A stretch of 64,000 nucleotides of DNA from Marinobacter sediminum (GTDB taxonomy: Bacteria; Pseudomonadota; Gammaproteobacteria; Pseudomonadales; Oleiphilaceae). Where the stretch lies: the NCBI RefSeq assembly GCF_016820575.1, contig NZ_JAEMQH010000001.1, forward strand, positions 1,240,001 to 1,304,000, given 5' to 3'. A model generated the notes under the pieces. It was given only the letters and a program-made list of their open reading frames with translations, was not told where the DNA came from and did no database searches. Below, piece after piece: positions 8,179 to 16,455 of this stretch. Position numbers and translations under genes: made by a program. The stretch's first letter is position 1. Each line of letters starts with the position of its first letter.

Positions 8179-8934
8179 TTACATCTTGATGTCGTAGTTG
8201 AAGTACTTCTGCATGATGGTGTCGTAGGTACCATCTTTCTTCAGTTTCTTCAGGGTAGCGTTTACCTTTGCGGCCAGGTCCTTGTCACGCTGACGCATGG
8301 CAACACCTACGCCTTCACCCAGCTTGACCGGCTCGCCGACTTCCTTGAAGCCGTCTTTGCTCAGTACGGTCTGCTCGCCTACCGGGTAATCAACAAAAAC
8401 CACGTCCAGGCGCTGGCCTTCCAGATCCAGAACCATGTCGTCGGCAGTGGTGTAACGCTTGATGGTTACGATGCCGCCCATGTTCTCGGTAACGAAGGAG
8501 TCCATGGTGGTGCCACGCTGAACGCCAACTACCTTGCCCTTCATGGCGTCCATGTCGGTGACGTCGGTGTTGAAGGCTTCAGGCGCGAACCAGCCACCCG
8601 GGGTGTTGTAGTACGGCTCGGAGAACAGTACGCGCTCGGCACGCTCCGGGGTGATGGACATGGAAGACATGATGGCGTCGAATTTACGCGCCAGCAGGCC
8701 AGGAATCATGCCGTCCCAGGATTGAATGACGAATTCGCAGTCCGCTTTCATCTCGGCACACATGGCTTCGGCCAGCTCAACTTCGAAGCCGGTCAGCTCG
8801 CCATTTTCGTCTTTGTACTCAAACGGCTCATAAGGCACGTCAAAGGCGATGCGGATTTCTTTCCAGTCTTTGGCCTGGACGGTTCCGGCCGCCAGGGCCA
8901 GGGCGCAACTCGCTGCAACAATCAGTTTTTTCAT
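8179..8934 (-). CDS. Amino acid ABC importer periplasmic binding protein (HisJ/AotJ/ArgT-like)
   Basis: A 251-residue family 3 solute-binding protein. It has a Sec signal peptide (MKKLIVAASCALALAAGTVQA, cut after about residue 21), then IRIAFDVPYEPFEYKDENG, the fold's first strand and ligand loop, and MSSMSITPERAERVLFSEPYYNTPG, the lysine/arginine/ornithine-type signature. It would capture basic or polar amino acids in the periplasm and deliver them to the two permeases. It sits between the ATPase gene upstream and the permeases. Substrate is suggested as arginine/ornithine by astE next door, but octopine- or glutamine-type binders share the fold. Confidence 0.92.
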   Translation of the reverse strand: MKKLIVAASCALALAAGTVQAKDWKEIRIAFDVPYEPFEYKDENGELTGFEVELAEAMCAEMKADCEFVIQSWDGMIPGLLARKFDAIMSSMSITPERAERVLFSEPYYNTPGGWFAPEAFNTDVTDMDAMKGKVVGVQRGTTMDSFVTENMGGIVTIKRYTTADDMVLDLEGQRLDVVFVDYPVGEQTVLSKDGFKEVGEPVKLGEGVGVAMRQRDKDLAAKVNATLKKLKKDGTYDTIMQKYFNYDIKM

Positions 8935-9019
8935 GTGTTACTTCTCCAGTGATTTGCCTTTTCGGCTTATTTTTAATGGAAGCACTGCATCCAGTACGAA
9001 CTCAAGATAGCACCGAGTG

Positions 9020-9790
9020 TCAGAAGTTGGGAGCGAGGAACTGCTTCATGCGTTCCGAGTCCGGGTTATCAAACACTTTTTCGGGCGTACCCTGTTCTTC
9101 AATTACGCCCTGATGCAAAAACAGGACCTGACTGGAAACATCCCTTGCGAACGCCATTTCGTGGGTGACCACGATCATGGTTCTGCCTTCCTCGGCCAGA
9201 CTCTGCATAACCTTCAGAACTTCACCCACCAGTTCCGGATCCAGGGCTGAGGTGGGCTCATCGAACAGCATCACCTCAGGCTCCATGGCCAAGGCGCGGG
9301 CAATGGCAGCACGCTGCTGCTGACCACCGGACATCTGCGCCGGGTAGTAATCCTTGCGCTCATAGATGCCCACTTTCTGGAGGTAGGACTCGGCACGTTC
9401 GATGGCCTCTTTCTTTGGCACCTTCAACACGTTTACCGGGGCTTCGATGATGTTTTCCAACACGGTCATGTGAGACCACAGATTGAAGCCCTGGAACACC
9501 ATGGAAAGTTTCGAGCGGATCTGTTCAACCTGCTTGTTATCAGCCGGAATACGCTCGCCCTTGCGGTTGTTGGTGAACCGGATTGGGTCGCCGTGCACGA
9601 TAATGTCGCCGGAGGTAGGCGTTTCCAGCAGGTTGATACAACGCAAAAAGGTGCTCTTGCCGGAGCCGGAACTGCCGATCAGGGAAACCACGTCGCCTTT
9701 GCGGGTTTCCAGTGAAATGCCCTTGAGCACTTCATGCTTGTCGAAAGTCTTGTGAATATCCCTGCAGATCAAAGGCGATTTGTCCGCCAT
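9020..9790 (-). CDS. Amino acid ABC importer ATP-binding protein (HisP/AotP-like)
   Basis: A 256-residue ATPase that powers the neighbouring importer at the cytoplasmic face. Walker [10 protein letters not shown] lies near residue 40, the ABC signature is MSGGQQQR and Walker B with D-loop is [14 protein letters not shown], followed by the switch histidine in VVTHEM. The insertion with [15 protein letters not shown] is typical of the HisP subgroup. First gene of the minus-strand set ATPase, binding protein, permease, permease, astE. The 159-base upstream gap should hold the operon promoter; I found no convincing ARG box in it. Confidence 0.93.
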   Translation of the reverse strand: MADKSPLICRDIHKTFDKHEVLKGISLETRKGDVVSLIGSSGSGKSTFLRCINLLETPTSGDIIVHGDPIRFTNNRKGERIPADNKQVEQIRSKLSMVFQGFNLWSHMTVLENIIEAPVNVLKVPKKEAIERAESYLQKVGIYERKDYYPAQMSGGQQQRAAIARALAMEPEVMLFDEPTSALDPELVGEVLKVMQSLAEEGRTMIVVTHEMAFARDVSSQVLFLHQGVIEEQGTPEKVFDNPDSERMKQFLAPNF

Positions 9791-9860
9791 TGGAAGCTCC
9801 CGAGGCTGTCAGTCAAAGGCGCATGTTTTACGGACTGTGGCGGCGGAAATCAATACCTCT

Positions 9861-9887
9861 TAAAAAGGCTTTTCTGCTTTGTTAGCC
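9861..9887 (-). terminator. Possible terminator of the GntR regulator gene
   Basis: On the minus strand a short GGCT/AGCC stem with a loop of about 13 bases is followed at once by TTTTT. It lies about 62 bases after the regulator stop and before the importer ATPase gene. The stem is short, so this is a tentative call. Confidence 0.4.
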
Positions 9888-9949
9888 GAAATCCAACACG
9901 CTGCTTTGTATGATGAATGTGTTTGCCGTACCGACACGGTGTGCCCGCA

Positions 9950-10708
9950 TTATAGATTCTGCTGTGAGCGTTGTGCAGCGCTCTCCGGGGGAACCGGCAT
10001 CCGGATGACCTGGCTGCCATCCTTTTCCAATTCGCGCAGCGAGTCGCTGACAAATCGAACGTGAGCCATGGCAGCCTTCTGGGCCACCCCGGGCTTGCTG
10101 GAGATTATGGCTTCATAGAGTTGTCGATGCTGGCGCACGATCTTTTTCCGCATTTCCTGTCTTGGATTCAGGTTAGCCACCGAGGCCTGGACCGTCATCA
10201 GCATCATATTTTTGAGGCTGCTGAGCACATGGACCAGTATCGGATTGTGGGATGCCTCCACGATTGCCAGATGAAAACTATGGTCTGACCGCGCGTTGCT
10301 GAGCGGGTCTGTCTCTTCCAGGGCTCTGAATGCCTTGGTGATTCGGTGTCGGTCTGCGCCATTAGCGCGCTGGGCCGCCAGGAATGCCGCCTGGCCCTCA
10401 AGCTGCTCGCGTACTTCCAACAAATCGTACAGCGTGCGGGGGTGGCCTTCGAACAGGTGCATGAGCGGGCTGTGGTCGTCCACGGATTCTGATTGCGGAA
10501 CCATGCTGGCAACGAACGACCCCTTGCCGTGTCGTGTCTCAATAACCCCGCGGCCTTGCAGCTCGTGCAGTGCCTCCCGAATGACAGCCCGGGACACGCC
10601 CAGTCGAGCAGCCAGCTGGCGTTCCGAAGGAATTTTCTGCTCCGGCGCCAGCCCACCGTCAAGAATGAGCCGCTCGAGTCGGTACGAAATTTCCTGGGAG
10701 ATTGCCAT
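9950..10708 (-). CDS. GntR/FadR-family regulator of the glycolate/TRAP operon (GlcC/LldR-like)
   Basis: A 252-residue protein with an N-terminal winged helix (about residues 5-75: PSERQLAARLGVSRAVIREALHELQGRGVIETRHGKGSFV) and a C-terminal FCD helical ligand-binding domain. FadR-subfamily members of this length respond to carboxylates; GlcC and LldR sense glycolate and lactate. It is transcribed away from the TRAP-glcG-glcDEF set. Matching palindromes TGGTCnGACCA occur both just upstream of its own start (10728-10740) and in front of dctP (10844-10858), the pattern expected for autoregulation plus control of the operon. The effector is inferred from the neighbours. Confidence 0.88.
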   Translation of the reverse strand: MAISQEISYRLERLILDGGLAPEQKIPSERQLAARLGVSRAVIREALHELQGRGVIETRHGKGSFVASMVPQSESVDDHSPLMHLFEGHPRTLYDLLEVREQLEGQAAFLAAQRANGADRHRITKAFRALEETDPLSNARSDHSFHLAIVEASHNPILVHVLSSLKNMMLMTVQASVANLNPRQEMRKKIVRQHRQLYEAIISSKPGVAQKAAMAHVRFVSDSLRELEKDGSQVIRMPVPPESAAQRSQQNL

Positions 10709-10727
10709 TCAGGTGCCTGTTTTTTCG

Positions 10728-10740
10728 CTGGTCTGACCAG
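10728..10740. promoter_or_regulatory. Operator palindrome CTGGTCTGACCAG next to the GntR gene
   Basis: A perfect 13-bp dyad with a single central base, 20 bases upstream of the regulator start. TGGTCnGACCA is close to known operators of FadR-subfamily GntR proteins such as PdhR and GlcC. The second copy at 10844-10858 differs only in the centre base. Autorepression by the adjacent regulator is the natural reading. Confidence 0.78.
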
Positions 10741-10843
10741 TGACTGTTATCAGAGTTGGTGATTCGGACCTTGGTGGATACGCCGCCAAGCCCTGTAAAT
10801 ATGGATGATTACAGCCAATTCGTCCATTTATGACGCTGGAAAA

Positions 10844-10858
10844 ACTGGTCCGACCAGT
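10844..10858. promoter_or_regulatory. Operator palindrome ACTGGTCCGACCAGT upstream of the TRAP-glc operon
   Basis: A perfect 15-bp dyad sharing the core TGGTCnGACCA with the site beside the regulator gene. It lies 124 bases before the dctP start, far enough upstream to act as activator or repressor site for a promoter between about 10870 and 10930. Control by the GntR-family regulator at 9950-10708 is inferred from the matching core. Confidence 0.78.
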
Positions 10859-10981
10859 GGGTTAACCGCTGGACTAAACCCGCATTGGCTACGAATATCT
10901 TCTTAATGTCGGACGGTTAAATTTTGCCCAGCCGGCGTTGAGTCAGACGCTGATAACAACAAAACCAACGGAGACGTTTCG

Positions 10982-12109
10982 ATGATTTCGAAGAATAACA
11001 TCCGAAATAGCTGTGACACTGGCGAGACCCCACCTCGCAGAAGTTTCCTTAAAACTGCCGCCATGGGCGTCGCTCTTGCTGGTACGATGCTGCTGGGGGC
11101 TGGACAGGCTCATGCCGCAACCACGTGGAAGATTCAGTCCGTTTGGGACGCAGGCACCGTGGGTTACTCGTTGTTCGACGAGTGGTGCAAGAGTATTGAG
11201 GCGAAGTCAGGCGGAGAACTGAAGTTTCAATGCTTCCCGGCCAAGGCTGTCGCTGCCGACAATAACTCACTGTTCGACTCTGTTCGTAACGGTGTTCTGC
11301 AGGGTATGAATCCGTTCACCCTGTACTGGTCAGGGAAGATTCCTGCCTCTGTCTTCCTGTCTTCATATCCAGCCGGTCCTGATCAACCTCATCATTGGGA
11401 CACCATGTTCTATTCCATGGGCATGTTGGAAAAGACCCGGGAAATCTACAAGAAGTTCGGTCTGTTCTACGTCGGCCCGATCCAGCATGACGCCAACATC
11501 ATTCATTCCAAAAAACCGGTCAACAGCCTGGCTGACCTGAAAGGCATGAAGATCCGTGTCCCGGGGGGCATGGTTGCCGAGGTATTCCAGCAGTTTGGCG
11601 TGTCCACCGTCAGTCTGCCGGGCTCAGACATCTTTCCGGCCCTCGAGAAAGGCACTATCGATGCGGCGGACTACGTAGGCCCTGCGGTTAACTACGAGCT
11701 GGGCTTCTCCCAAGTGACTGATTACATCATCTTCGGACCTCCTGGGGTCATGTCCATTTACCAGCCGGTCGATCTGATGGACCTGACCGTCAGCCTGCGT
11801 GCCTGGAACTCGATATCGCCTGAGCTTCAGCAGTTGGTCGAGGATGAGGTGCGCATTTACTCCCAGAAACACTACCTGGCCATCCAGGAGCGCAACATAG
11901 CCGCCATGGAGAAGTTCAAGGCAGAAGGCGACACGGTTACCCGTCTGAGCCAGGAAGACCTGGAAGCCTGGCGTAAAGCGGCCATTCCCATCTGGTTCAA
12001 CTGGGCAAACAAGAATGAGGACGCACGCGCCATTCTGGATATCCAGCTGAAGTACATGATGAACGACACGGTTGGTTACATTACCGAAGAAGACATCAAG
12101 GGCTTCTAA
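10982..12109 (+). CDS. TRAP transporter substrate-binding protein (DctP family), Tat-type signal
   Basis: A 375-residue periplasmic receptor for a sodium-driven TRAP transporter. A twin-arginine motif RRSFLK at residues 19-24 precedes a hydrophobic stretch and an AHA cleavage site near residue 45, so export is probably by Tat. The mature part has the DctP fold, with GMKIRVPGGMVAEVFQQFG around residue 185 containing the arginine that binds the ligand carboxylate, and GTIDAADYVGPAVNYELGF as in the alpha-keto acid/lactate-binding branch. It heads dctPQM-glcG-glcDEF. Glycolate or another 2-hydroxy/2-oxo acid is the most likely ligand by context. Confidence 0.9.
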   Translation: MISKNNIRNSCDTGETPPRRSFLKTAAMGVALAGTMLLGAGQAHAATTWKIQSVWDAGTVGYSLFDEWCKSIEAKSGGELKFQCFPAKAVAADNNSLFDSVRNGVLQGMNPFTLYWSGKIPASVFLSSYPAGPDQPHHWDTMFYSMGMLEKTREIYKKFGLFYVGPIQHDANIIHSKKPVNSLADLKGMKIRVPGGMVAEVFQQFGVSTVSLPGSDIFPALEKGTIDAADYVGPAVNYELGFSQVTDYIIFGPPGVMSIYQPVDLMDLTVSLRAWNSISPELQQLVEDEVRIYSQKHYLAIQERNIAAMEKFKAEGDTVTRLSQEDLEAWRKAAIPIWFNWANKNEDARAILDIQLKYMMNDTVGYITEEDIKGF

Positions 12110-12137
12110 GTTCAAAAGCTCAAACAAAAACGATAAT

Positions 12138-12184
12138 CGGGGAAGGCAGGGTTAGCCGACACAGGATTAACCCTCCCTTCCCCG
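12138..12184 (+). other. Large stem-loop between dctP and dctQ
   Basis: A 17-bp stem with one mismatch (CGGGGAAGGCAGGGTTA against its complement ending CCTTCCCCG) encloses about a 12-base loop. It sits between the binding protein and the small permease and ends 24 bases before the dctQ start. Followed by GCTCTTT rather than a long T-run, it probably gives partial termination or protects the upstream message, raising receptor over membrane subunits. Confidence 0.75.
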
Positions 12185-12208
12185 CTCTTTGATCTAGGTG
12201 GTAGCAAC

Positions 12209-12913
12209 ATGTCTGATCTGAGTGCATTTGGCTTTGTCTTGCCGCACTGGTTCTACTGGGGTTGGCTTGCCGTAATGCCACTGCTCATGATGGCTTGGGA
12301 TAAGTGGAGCAGTAAGCGTGGCGGCGATGATGCCGAGCCCGAAAAAACGATTTCCGAGTTACAAACCGAAGAAGATGACCCCCTGGCACACTTCGAGTAT
12401 GAGGGTAACTGGTTTACAAAAGCCGTTGACTGGATGTGTGAGAAATCAGGGCTTTTCGTGGCGTTCTGGACCATCAACGCAGTACTTTTCTATTTCTTCG
12501 AAGTGGTGATGCGGTACATCTTCAATATGCCAACGATCTGGGTGCATGAAGCCAGCTTCCTGATTTTCGGCATGCAGTACATTCTCGCTGGCGCCTTCGC
12601 GCTGTTGCACGGTGCTCATGTCAGGGTGGACGTCGTCTACAACTTCCTTCCGGTGCGCGGGCGCGTGGGCATGGATATCTTCACCTCCATGTTCTTCTTT
12701 ATTTTTGCGGCTGTTCTGGCCACCACATCGTGGACCTTTTTTCAGGACTCACTGATGATGACAGAGACCACGGTCGAGACATGGGGAATCCAATATTACC
12801 CCGTGAAAGGCGTAATGTTTTTGGGCGCGATCCTGCTCTTGCTAGCCGGCTTCTCGAAGCTGCTTAAAGACATCGTATTGTTTATCCGTCTCGGTCAGGA
12901 GCGCACCGCATGA
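12209..12913 (+). CDS. TRAP transporter small permease (DctQ family) with N-terminal extension
   Basis: The small membrane subunit of the TRAP transporter, 234 residues. The usual four-TM DctQ core begins near residue 75 (KSGLFVAFWTINAVLFYFFEVVMRYIF, then ALLHGAHVRVDVVY, a motif shared by many DctQ proteins). Ahead of it lies an extra hydrophobic segment (PHWFYWGWLAVMPLLMMAW) and an acidic linker, so the protein is longer than the common 160-180 residues. Its last codon overlaps the dctM start (ATGA), implying coupled translation. Substrate follows from dctP and the glc genes. Confidence 0.88.
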   Translation: MSDLSAFGFVLPHWFYWGWLAVMPLLMMAWDKWSSKRGGDDAEPEKTISELQTEEDDPLAHFEYEGNWFTKAVDWMCEKSGLFVAFWTINAVLFYFFEVVMRYIFNMPTIWVHEASFLIFGMQYILAGAFALLHGAHVRVDVVYNFLPVRGRVGMDIFTSMFFFIFAAVLATTSWTFFQDSLMMTETTVETWGIQYYPVKGVMFLGAILLLLAGFSKLLKDIVLFIRLGQERTA

Positions 12914-14442
12914 GTACAACGACTGCAGCGCCGAGCAGCGGCATGGCCGGGAAGCTGGGCACATGGTTAATGATCATCGCCACCGTGGGTCTGGCGTTTG
13001 TCATCTGTGTTGAACTGATCAACATTCTGTTTTACGACCCGTGGAGTGACGAGCGGTTCCTTTTCAAACTTTCGGGCAGCCTGTCTGGCGTGGACATTGG
13101 CCCGCTGACCTATCTGATGTTCGGCTCCCTGGCAGTGGCTCTGATGATGGGCCTGCCACTGGCCTTTGTTACCGGCGGCCTGGGTGTCATGTTCATCTAC
13201 CTGGTTGGTGATGCCATGATGCTGAACATCGTGCCTGGTCGTATCTTCCCGTTGATGGCCAACCCGGACATCGCGGCGATTCCCCTGTTCATCTTCATGG
13301 CGTCGATGCTTGAGCGTGCCGGCCTGATCGAGGAAATGTTCAGTGTGGTGTACAAGTGGATGGGTGGCATCAGCGGTGGTCTTGCGGCCGCAACGATTGT
13401 TGCTTCGACCATTCTGGCAGCGATGGTGGGTGTTATCGGTGCCGCGGTCGTAACCATGGGCATCATCGCGCTGCCGGCCATGTTGAAACGGCACTATGAT
13501 CACAAGATTGCGCTTGGTTCTATTATGGCGGGGGGAACACTGGGTATTCTCATACCACCGTCCATCCTGGCCATTCTGTACGCGGTGGTGGCGCAGCAGT
13601 CGGTGGGCGAGCTTTACCTGGGCTCGCTGTTGCCGGGGCTGATGCTCTCCGGTCTGTATCTGACTTATGTGCTGGTGCGCAGCTGGCTGAATCCGAAGCT
13701 GGGCCCACCGATCCCGATGGAAGACCGGATCAGTCTGACAGAGAAACTAAAGCTCCTGGGTAACCTGATCGCCCCCCTTGCCCTGGTCGGCCTGGTTCTG
13801 GGCCTGCTGTTTGGTGGTATTGCTACGCCGGTAGAAGCAGCGGGCATCGGCTCTTTCGGTGCCATCATCGTTGCGATGATGCACAAAAAGTTCTCAATTG
13901 CCGGTCTTCGCGAAGCGTCTGTGACCACAGCCAAAGCGTCCGCGATGGTCCTTTGGATCATGTTCGGTGCCTCGGTATTCGTTGGTTTTTATATCCTGCA
14001 GGGCGGTCAGCAGTTCGTGACCGATGCCATTCTGGGTACGGGGATGTCGGCTTACGGTATCCTGTTGCTGCTGATGGTGTTACTGGTCGTTCTGGGTATG
14101 TTCCTTGACTGGGTTGGTATCCTGTTGCTGGCAGTGCCCATCTTCATCCCGATCGTAAAAGCGCTGGAGTTCCCCGGTCTGTTCGGGTTCCCGCCGGTCG
14201 CTGGCGACGATGTGGTGCTCTGGTTTGGTGTGCTTTATCTGGTGAATATGCAGATGTCGTTCCTGAGCCCGCCGTTCGGCTACGCCCTGTTCTACATCCG
14301 TGGTGTTTGCCCGCCGGAAATTTCTATGGGTACCATCTTCAAGTCATCCCTGGTTTTCCTGGCAATCCAGGCGTTCGGGCTGTTCATGTGTATTCTTATC
14401 CCTGGCATCGTCACTTGGCTGCCGGGACTGGTTTACGGCTAA
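12910..14442 (+). CDS. TRAP transporter large permease (DctM family)
   Basis: A 510-residue, roughly 12-TM sodium/organic-acid symport subunit that carries out translocation. Family features include MGLPLAFVTGGLGVMF near residue 80, LAAMVGVIGAAVVTMG, the conserved GTLGILIPPSI loop and a C-terminal QMSFLSPPFGYALFYIRGV. The start overlaps dctQ by four bases. It is 22 bases ahead of glcG with a strong AAGGAG between, so transport and oxidation genes appear to form one operon. Specificity is inferred from downstream glycolate oxidase genes. Confidence 0.93.
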   Translation: MSTTTAAPSSGMAGKLGTWLMIIATVGLAFVICVELINILFYDPWSDERFLFKLSGSLSGVDIGPLTYLMFGSLAVALMMGLPLAFVTGGLGVMFIYLVGDAMMLNIVPGRIFPLMANPDIAAIPLFIFMASMLERAGLIEEMFSVVYKWMGGISGGLAAATIVASTILAAMVGVIGAAVVTMGIIALPAMLKRHYDHKIALGSIMAGGTLGILIPPSILAILYAVVAQQSVGELYLGSLLPGLMLSGLYLTYVLVRSWLNPKLGPPIPMEDRISLTEKLKLLGNLIAPLALVGLVLGLLFGGIATPVEAAGIGSFGAIIVAMMHKKFSIAGLREASVTTAKASAMVLWIMFGASVFVGFYILQGGQQFVTDAILGTGMSAYGILLLLMVLLVVLGMFLDWVGILLLAVPIFIPIVKALEFPGLFGFPPVAGDDVVLWFGVLYLVNMQMSFLSPPFGYALFYIRGVCPPEISMGTIFKSSLVFLAIQAFGLFMCILIPGIVTWLPGLVYG

Positions 14443-14464
14443 TTTTTTTAAGGAGTAATTCATT

Positions 14465-14890
14465 ATGTTGACGATTAACAGGTTGGATCTTGCGGATGCG
14501 CGCATCCTGATCGAAGGGGCCGCAGAAAAGGCCCGGGAAATCGGAATTCCTATGTGCATCGCGATTGTGGACGAATCCGGCAACCTGATTGCCTTTGAAC
14601 GCATGGACGGTGGCAAGATCACCAGCGTCACCATTGCCCAGGACAAGGCGTTCACCGCAGCCGCCGCCAAGAAGGCGACCCACGACTACAACAAGGCCAA
14701 CGTGCCTGGCAGTCTGGCCTTTGGTATTCACACCGAGGTGGGTGGACGCCTGAGCTCTGTCGGTGGTGGTCTGCCGGTGATTGTGAACGGTGAAGTGGTT
14801 GGTGGTATTGGCCTGAGTTCCGGCACGCCCCAGCAGGACATGGATTGTGCCCAGGCTGGTCTCGACCACTTTGAAACCAAACGCGGTTAA
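14465..14890 (+). CDS. glcG: GlcG/HbpS family protein (DUF336) of glycolate operon
   Basis: A 141-residue PF03928 protein. The pattern ALxxAEKAREIGIPMCIAIVDESG followed by FERMDGG and GGIGLSSGTPQQDMDCAQAGL is typical. Members occur in glc operons and next to other catabolic genes; some bind heme (HbpS) and others are of unknown function, so its exact role in glycolate use is not established. It has a good AAGGAG ribosome site and lies between dctM and glcD. No signal peptide is visible, so a cytoplasmic location is likely. Confidence 0.88.
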   Translation: MLTINRLDLADARILIEGAAEKAREIGIPMCIAIVDESGNLIAFERMDGGKITSVTIAQDKAFTAAAAKKATHDYNKANVPGSLAFGIHTEVGGRLSSVGGGLPVIVNGEVVGGIGLSSGTPQQDMDCAQAGLDHFETKRG

Positions 14891-14935
14891 CCGCTGTCAC
14901 AGCATAACTGGCGGGCTTCAGGGCCTGTCAGTGAT

Positions 14936-14953
14936 CTCCGCCTGCGGGCGGAG
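14936..14953 (+). other. GC-rich hairpin between glcG and glcD
   Basis: CTCCGCC pairs with GGCGGAG across a four-base loop in the 92-base gap before glcD. There is no following T-run. It may modulate expression of glcDEF relative to the transport genes, but no function can be shown. Confidence 0.55.
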
Positions 14954-14982
14954 CCCGATGTGACACGAATTCAGAGAATGCT

Positions 14983-16455
14983 ATGACTACCAAGCCAACA
15001 GTCAGCAAAGCCGAGCTGGCGGAACAGTTCCGGTCGTTCATCGATCCGGACTATGTCATTACCGACAGCGAAACCATGAAGCCCTACGAGTGCGACGGCC
15101 TTTCCATGTACTGCGAGATGCCATTGCTTGTGGTGCTGCCGGAAACCGTAGAGCAGGTGCAGCGGGTGATGCGCATCTGCAACGAACACAAGGTGCCGGT
15201 GGTTGCCCGCGGTGCTGGTACCGGGCTCAGCGCCGGAGCCATGCCCCACAAAGAGGGGGTGGTGCTGTCGCTGGCCAAATTCAACCGCATCCTTGAGATC
15301 GATCCGTTAGCGCGAACGGCCCGGTTGCAGCCCGGCGTTCGCAACCTGGCAATCAGTGAGGAAGCGGCTCAGTACGGTCTGTATTACGGCCCCGATCCAT
15401 CCTCCCAGATTGCCTGCACCATCGGCGGCAACGTGGCAGAGAACTCCGGCGGCGTGCATTGCCTGAAGTACGGGTTGACCGTGCATAACTTGCACAGCGT
15501 GGAGATGGTGACGGCCGAGGGTGATGTGGTCACCGTTGGCAGTGATGCCCTGGATGTCTGCGGTATGGATCTGCTGGCGTTGATGACCGGCTCGGAAGGA
15601 CTGCTTGGCGTAGTCACCGAAGTGAAGGTGAAACTGCTGCCCAAGCCGGAAGTGGCGAGGGTCGTGATGGCGGGTTTTGACAGTGTCCAGAATGGCGGTG
15701 ATGCCGTCGGTGGCGTGATCTCCCACGGCATTATCCCGGGCGGGCTGGAAATGATGGATAGCCACGCCATTGTTGCGGCGGACGATTTCGCCAAGGCGGG
15801 TTACCCGCGCGAAGCCAAGGCCCTGCTGTTGTGTGAAGTGGACGGTACGGTTGAGGAAGTGGACGAGCACATCGCCCAGGCCGAGGAAGTGTTCCGCAAG
15901 TTTGGAGCGACCTCGGTACGGACCTCCGAGAGCGAGGAAGAGCGAGCGCTGCTATGGAAAGGCCGGAAGTCGGCGTTCCCGGCGGTGGGCCGGATCTCGC
16001 CGGATTACTACTGCATGGACGGCACGATTCCCCGGCGCGAGTTGGCCAATGTGCTGCTGCGGATGGAGGAAATGTCCGAAGAGTTTGGCCTGCGAGTGGC
16101 CAACGTGTTCCACGCCGGCGACGGTAACCTGCACCCTCTGATCCTGTTTGATTCCAATGTCCCGGGTGAGTTTGAGCGCACCGAGGACTTTGGTAGCAGC
16201 ATTCTTCGGCTTTGTGTTGAAGTCGGCGGCTGCATCACCGGTGAGCACGGAGTGGGGGTGGAGAAAATCCGGCAGATGGCGGTGCAGTTCAGCGACAACG
16301 AGTTGCAGCAGTTCCACGATGTTAAAGCCGCCTTCGATCCTGCCGGGATTTTGAACCCGGGCAAGGGCGTACCGGCCCTGAAATTCTGCCAGGAATACCG
16401 GTCCCTCGAGCATAAACAACACAAGCACGAACCTACGGAAGCCGCCCATGGCTGA
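14983..16455 (+). CDS. glcD: Glycolate oxidase FAD-linked subunit
   Basis: GlcD holds FAD and oxidises glycolate (and D-lactate to some extent) to glyoxylate, passing electrons through GlcEF to the respiratory chain. The 490-residue sequence has a PCMH-type FAD domain (PVVARGAGTGLSAGAMPHKEGVVLS around residue 70, GGNVAENSGGVHCLKYG near 150) and the C-terminal FAD-oxidase domain ending in ITGEHGVGVEKI and DPAGILNPGKG. The ATG at 14983 gives a full-length product. It overlaps glcE by eight bases. Among related D-lactate dehydrogenases, the presence of glcE and glcF makes glycolate oxidase the better name. Confidence 0.94.
   Translation: MTTKPTVSKAELAEQFRSFIDPDYVITDSETMKPYECDGLSMYCEMPLLVVLPETVEQVQRVMRICNEHKVPVVARGAGTGLSAGAMPHKEGVVLSLAKFNRILEIDPLARTARLQPGVRNLAISEEAAQYGLYYGPDPSSQIACTIGGNVAENSGGVHCLKYGLTVHNLHSVEMVTAEGDVVTVGSDALDVCGMDLLALMTGSEGLLGVVTEVKVKLLPKPEVARVVMAGFDSVQNGGDAVGGVISHGIIPGGLEMMDSHAIVAADDFAKAGYPREAKALLLCEVDGTVEEVDEHIAQAEEVFRKFGATSVRTSESEEERALLWKGRKSAFPAVGRISPDYYCMDGTIPRRELANVLLRMEEMSEEFGLRVANVFHAGDGNLHPLILFDSNVPGEFERTEDFGSSILRLCVEVGGCITGEHGVGVEKIRQMAVQFSDNELQQFHDVKAAFDPAGILNPGKGVPALKFCQEYRSLEHKQHKHEPTEAAHG

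Noticed and set aside
9791..9949. ArgR binding site upstream of the ABC importer operon
   Set aside because: Searched for because of the ast link; no pair of ARG-box half sites could be recognised.
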